From a virus, in the IMG/VR virus record IMGVR_UViG_3300031857_001246, positions 1 to 25,470 of that record: 25,470 nt of DNA; one strand, 5' to 3'. A program made the position numbers and the translations under genes. This document shows positions 22,286 through 25,470 of this stretch, in pieces (the stretch's first letter is position 1; each line of letters opens with the position of its first letter). Under the pieces are notes generated by a model. That model was given only the letters and a program-made list of their open reading frames with translations. It did no database searches and was not told the origin of the DNA.

Positions 22286-24418
22286 TTAACCCCTAATCTC
22301 TACGTTAGATGTAATGCCAGCACCAATCTTCATTGCTTTCAGTTGTGCTTCTGCTTCAAACTCTTGTTGCTTCATAGCAAAGTAAGCCTGTTGTTTCTCA
22401 CGCTCTAATTGCAACTTAGCAGCTTCCTTCTCACGCATCATCTGCATTTCAAGAACAGCCTTCTGTTGCGCCATCTCCATGTCAATCTGTTGTTGCTGTT
22501 GCTTCAACTGAATGTCGGCTTGTGCTTTGGCTTGGTTAGCCTGTATCTCAGCCTGTGTCCTAGCCATAATTGCTTGAACTTCTGGAGGCATCTGTTGCTC
22601 TTGTGGAGGAGGATTAGACAGCATCTGGTCTTGCTCTGGCGTAATCGCTTTGTAGAACTCAGCACTATCTTTAAAGCCAGCAATCTCAACCATGCGTCCC
22701 AATGTGCCACGATACTGAGCAGGTGAAACGTAAGGATTGGCAGGGCCATACTGAGCAATCAACTGCTCTTGTTTAGCAAGAACCATAGACAACATAGCCA
22801 TCTGCTCTTGTCTGTTTCCAGCACCCAGACCTACGTTAATAGACACATCGTATTGGTTAGCCCATGTTCTAGGGTCAAACTCTACGAACTCACCACGCAT
22901 ACGAACCATACGAGCCTTGTCCTGATACTTACAGAGCAAGTGCAAGATGCCTTGGAACAAAGACTTAACACCTGTCTCAGCAAAGATTCGAGCCATTAGT
23001 TCAATCTTACCTGCGCCAGCTTGTTGCATAGAAGCAACCGCAGCAGCAGTCACGTTTTGCAAGATAGCAGGGTCTAAGCCCTGTGAAGCATCAGATACAC
23101 CAGTACGCTTAGACTGTACTGTGTCCAGATACTGAAGCATCGGGAAAGCCTGATTAGCCACGTTCTGAACAACTAACTGCTGAACAGCACCTTGTGACTT
23201 GGCACGAATAACACCACCAGCAGTAGAAGTCAGCAAGTCATCAAGGTTTACTTGACCTTCCACAGCAACCACACGAGCATTGTTTGTCAGATATAAGTTA
23301 TCCAACATCTGACGAGTGATAGTAGTCTTGATTAACTGTAGGTCAACTGTTCTATCAGCTAGTGAGTTACCAAAGAACTTGTGTGGAATTGGAATAGGAC
23401 AGATTGAGTGGAAAGGAACATAGTCCACTTCCTCAACCATTTCCTTACCATCCTCATCTTGCAGAATCTCATTAGAAGCGTAAAAGACTTGAGTCAGAGC
23501 AGCAATGCCCTTTCCGTTCATATCAGTTTTGACATAACACTCAAAGACCTCAATCTCTTGCATTGAGGGGTCATCAGTCTGAGTTTGGTAGGGTTGCTCA
23601 CCAGCAGAGTAACGAGCCACTCGCTCTGGCGTATAAGCCAAAGCATCATCCATCTGTAAGCCTTCAACTTGTTTCTTGTTAAAACCCATAGCAACCAAGT
23701 CACTACGAGTCAACATCTGTCTGTGGGCTACAAATGGGCTATCAGCAATAGTTCTAGCTTTCTTGCTAATCAAGAACTCCTCTGGGGGAACATTCTCAAT
23801 CGTTACTTTGCCTGACTTTTTCTTTTGTTGCACCACAACATTATGTGTAGCACTCATCACAGGCATACCCATAGGGTCAACAACTGGTTGTCCCATTGGG
23901 TCAATGATAGGAAGTTCTGTCGTATCTTGCTCGACAATCTCCATAGTCTCATCACTCATCAGCATTGCTAACTCGTCATCAGACAAGTCAAAGTAACGCT
24001 CTTTAGTAATGTCTTCTTTGTTTTCCCAATAAGCCTTAACGATGCCATTCTTCTGCATCAGGGCATCTTTGAACCAATCATGCAGAATGGCTACACCAGC
24101 GTTATCACGATTGAAAACCCAATTGCAGTAATCAGTAGCTTGCTTGGCAGAGGCTTCATCCCTTGGGCCTTGTGGCTCAAAGACTACGATATTGTCTGAG
24201 CCTGTAAAGATACGAACTAAGCTAGGTAGCGCACCATCTATCGCTTCTGCCACTTCTCCAGTAACGATTTGAGACTTACCCTCAACTTCATTACCATATG
24301 GCTGTCGTAGATAAGCCTCCAGAGCCTGTTTGCGTTGTTCAACAGTTTCACTTTCAATAAAGCCAATTGCATCATCAATCTCTGACTGTAGTATTGACTT
24401 CAGTTCGTTCTGTTCCAT
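22286..24418 (-). CDS. Portal protein (P22-like)
   Basis: The 710-residue protein matches the P22-type portal. N-terminal helices with LRQPYGNEVEGKSQIVTGEVAEAIDGALPSLVRIF and FEPQGPRDEASAKQATDYCNWVF (80-102) are typical of that family. Then come a beta region with KKSGKVTIENVPPEEFLISKKART, the stem region (LADRTVDLQLIKTTITRQMLDNLY) and the crown (SQGLDPAILQNVTAAAVASMQQAG). The C-terminal Gln-rich helix (about 590-690, QAEIQANQAKAQADIQLKQQ) probably forms the barrel. Twelve copies would make the ring for DNA entry. The ATG follows AAAGGAC and lies 44 bases inside the preceding small gene. Confidence 0.9.
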   Translation of the reverse strand: MEQNELKSILQSEIDDAIGFIESETVEQRKQALEAYLRQPYGNEVEGKSQIVTGEVAEAIDGALPSLVRIFTGSDNIVVFEPQGPRDEASAKQATDYCNWVFNRDNAGVAILHDWFKDALMQKNGIVKAYWENKEDITKERYFDLSDDELAMLMSDETMEIVEQDTTELPIIDPMGQPVVDPMGMPVMSATHNVVVQQKKKSGKVTIENVPPEEFLISKKARTIADSPFVAHRQMLTRSDLVAMGFNKKQVEGLQMDDALAYTPERVARYSAGEQPYQTQTDDPSMQEIEVFECYVKTDMNGKGIAALTQVFYASNEILQDEDGKEMVEEVDYVPFHSICPIPIPHKFFGNSLADRTVDLQLIKTTITRQMLDNLYLTNNARVVAVEGQVNLDDLLTSTAGGVIRAKSQGAVQQLVVQNVANQAFPMLQYLDTVQSKRTGVSDASQGLDPAILQNVTAAAVASMQQAGAGKIELMARIFAETGVKSLFQGILHLLCKYQDKARMVRMRGEFVEFDPRTWANQYDVSINVGLGAGNRQEQMAMLSMVLAKQEQLIAQYGPANPYVSPAQYRGTLGRMVEIAGFKDSAEFYKAITPEQDQMLSNPPPQEQQMPPEVQAIMARTQAEIQANQAKAQADIQLKQQQQQIDMEMAQQKAVLEMQMMREKEAAKLQLEREKQQAYFAMKQQEFEAEAQLKAMKIGAGITSNVEIRG

Positions 24419-24554
24419 GTTTGTCCTTTGGAGGGCGACCCATTCGGGGTTTGTCCAATTTTAACTCATTTACCATATTTTCGAGCATTTCAAGACGTAA
24501 TTCAAGTTCTTTTACTTTAGGTGCTAAATTTACACCCTGCATTTGTACATACAT
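24375..24554 (-). CDS. Small coiled-coil protein with AT-hook-like tail
   Basis: I place the start at ATG 24554-24552, which overlaps the TerL stop (TGATG); an in-frame ATG at 24566 would add four residues. The 59-residue protein has a charged leucine-rich helix (PKVKELELRLEMLENMVNELKL) and then PRMGRPPKDKHG. The G-R-P-P-K string resembles an AT-hook DNA-binding motif (consensus GRP). The size and place between TerL and portal suggest a packaging or regulatory helper; this is inference. The end overlaps the portal gene by 44 bases in another frame. A partner role for TerL is possible. Confidence 0.55.
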   Translation of the reverse strand: MYVQMQGVNLAPKVKELELRLEMLENMVNELKLDKPRMGRPPKDKHGTERTEVNTTVRD

Positions 24555-25470
24555 CAGACAATCCATTTCGGAGTTTGGTTAATCGGCTTAGACCATGTTG
24601 AATGTCCTTCATCCAATCCAAGGGCTAAGTAACGGAACGAATCAGAGCCATGACTTGACCAATCGTGTAGTGGTCTTTCATAGAATATCTTACGCTTCTC
24701 ATCGTAATCTCTGCGATAGTTTCTCAGGCAGTTCAGTCCTGTTTGCACCTTAGGAACATTAAACCAGCACCTTGGCAACAATCTTCTTACCGCTTGGATG
24801 CCATCATCTAGTCCCATTCTGGGTGCAATCTTGACTTCTAGTCCAGCCTCCTCAAGCATTTCCATTCGGCTCTTACCTGTCCCAAGTTCCCTGACCCTAA
24901 CGTCATGGGGCAGAATATGCTCTGCTTTGAGATAGTCATTGTCCTTAATCCACTTAACGTAGTGGTCTAAACCAACTCCGTGATTCTCGTAGTAGTCCAA
25001 TAATCTAACCTCAGTACCCACCAACTGAGCCACCCAGATAGACGTAGAGTCACCCATTCCCAAGTCCCAAGCAGTAAAAGTTCTGCTTAGTTCCTCTCTG
25101 GGAATCTCTTGCATATGCTTCTTTTGCTCTATCTCTTGAAGTAGTGTTCCATAATATGACCCCTCAACGCTTGCATCGAATGAGCACTCAAATTCCTGCA
25201 AATACTTGTCTTGCCCCATTTCATTCTTAGCAGCCTTTAGTTCTACCTCATCCACTACACCTGTCTCTGAGGCTTTGAACTCTAGCAAACCCCATCCTTC
25301 TTCCTTTTCTGCCCTGTCTCGCAGTTCTTTGAAGTGATTGTGGCCCTTTGGCGTACCAATGAACAAGCACCAGCCTTTCCTGTCAGCTAGTGCAGGTCTT
25401 ACTATGTCTGTCCAAATCTTAGGATTCTGGTCACCAATCTCGTCTAGGATTACTCCATCGAAATACTGGC
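24554..25470 (-). CDS. Terminase large subunit, 5'-truncated by the window edge
   Basis: The visible 304 residues are the C-terminal part of TerL, the packaging motor and nuclease. The frame stays open to the window edge, so the gene's start, Walker A included, is outside. The first visible part holds a Walker B motif with the catalytic acid (VILDEIG) and the coupling motif (LFIGTPKG). The RNase H-like nuclease domain follows: AWDLGMGDSTSIWVAQ (first metal-binding Asp), a middle acidic part (LPHDVRVREL) and DWSSHGSDSFRYLALG (last catalytic Asp, with the typical D-x-x-S-H-x-x-D-x-x-R-Y string). No small subunit is visible. The stop overlaps the next gene's ATG (TGATG). Confidence 0.9.
   Translation of the reverse strand, partial: QYFDGVILDEIGDQNPKIWTDIVRPALADRKGWCLFIGTPKGHNHFKELRDRAEKEEGWGLLEFKASETGVVDEVELKAAKNEMGQDKYLQEFECSFDASVEGSYYGTLLQEIEQKKHMQEIPREELSRTFTAWDLGMGDSTSIWVAQLVGTEVRLLDYYENHGVGLDHYVKWIKDNDYLKAEHILPHDVRVRELGTGKSRMEMLEEAGLEVKIAPRMGLDDGIQAVRRLLPRCWFNVPKVQTGLNCLRNYRRDYDEKRKIFYERPLHDWSSHGSDSFRYLALGLDEGHSTWSKPINQTPKWIV

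Overview
The window is part of the genome of a tailed double-stranded DNA phage with a short, podovirus-type tail. The evidence is a near-complete late module: TerL, a P22-like portal, scaffold, an SU10/DUF5309-type major capsid protein, a tail adaptor, a tail nozzle, three internal-virion-type proteins, tail fibres and lysis genes. No tape measure, major tail tube or sheath gene is present. The GH24 endolysin and 3TM holin suggest a Gram-negative host. The domain types resemble those of environmental (aquatic) podoviruses, but host and genus cannot be fixed from sequence alone. No integrase, repressor, tRNA or CRISPR array was seen.

Layout. Positions 1-1276 (+ strand) are the end of an early/replication-type operon: a truncated gene, an SSB-like protein with an acidic tail, a winged-helix-like protein, a small unknown and a MazG-like pyrophosphohydrolase. 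An apparently structured RNA leader lies at 387-442. Everything from 1269 to the right edge is on the - strand and is read from right to left. The order is TerL (cut by the window edge), a small AT-hook-like protein, portal, a 629-aa virion protein, a 79-aa protein, HNH endonuclease 2, scaffold, major capsid protein, a strong terminator, a 104-aa protein, adaptor, nozzle, a 257-aa virion protein, a promoter with a 5' hairpin, three internal virion proteins, an 816-aa fibre, HNH endonuclease 1, a 651-aa fibre, a fibre-assembly chaperone, the lysis/membrane cassette, a HExxH metallopeptidase-like protein, a calcineurin-like phosphoesterase and a 47-aa membrane protein. The two operons converge and overlap by 8 bases at 1269-1276.

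How the genes work together. TerL and the portal package DNA into a procapsid built on the scaffold. The adaptor and nozzle close the vertex and form the short tail. The 541-, 467- and 297-aa proteins are probably carried inside the particle for DNA ejection, and the fibres bind the host. The holin releases the lysozyme into the periplasm. Almost every late gene is coupled to the next by a stop/start overlap. Between the chaperone and the lysozyme, seven consecutive junctions overlap, and several of the genes there are under 50 codons.

Points most worth a second look: the 387-442 RNA, which can fold into two competing structures; two HNH endonucleases of very different base composition that share an exact 15-residue repeat; a perfect 16-base palindrome containing the stop codon of one HNH gene; the chain of tiny overlapping membrane genes; and the terminator placed just after the capsid gene.
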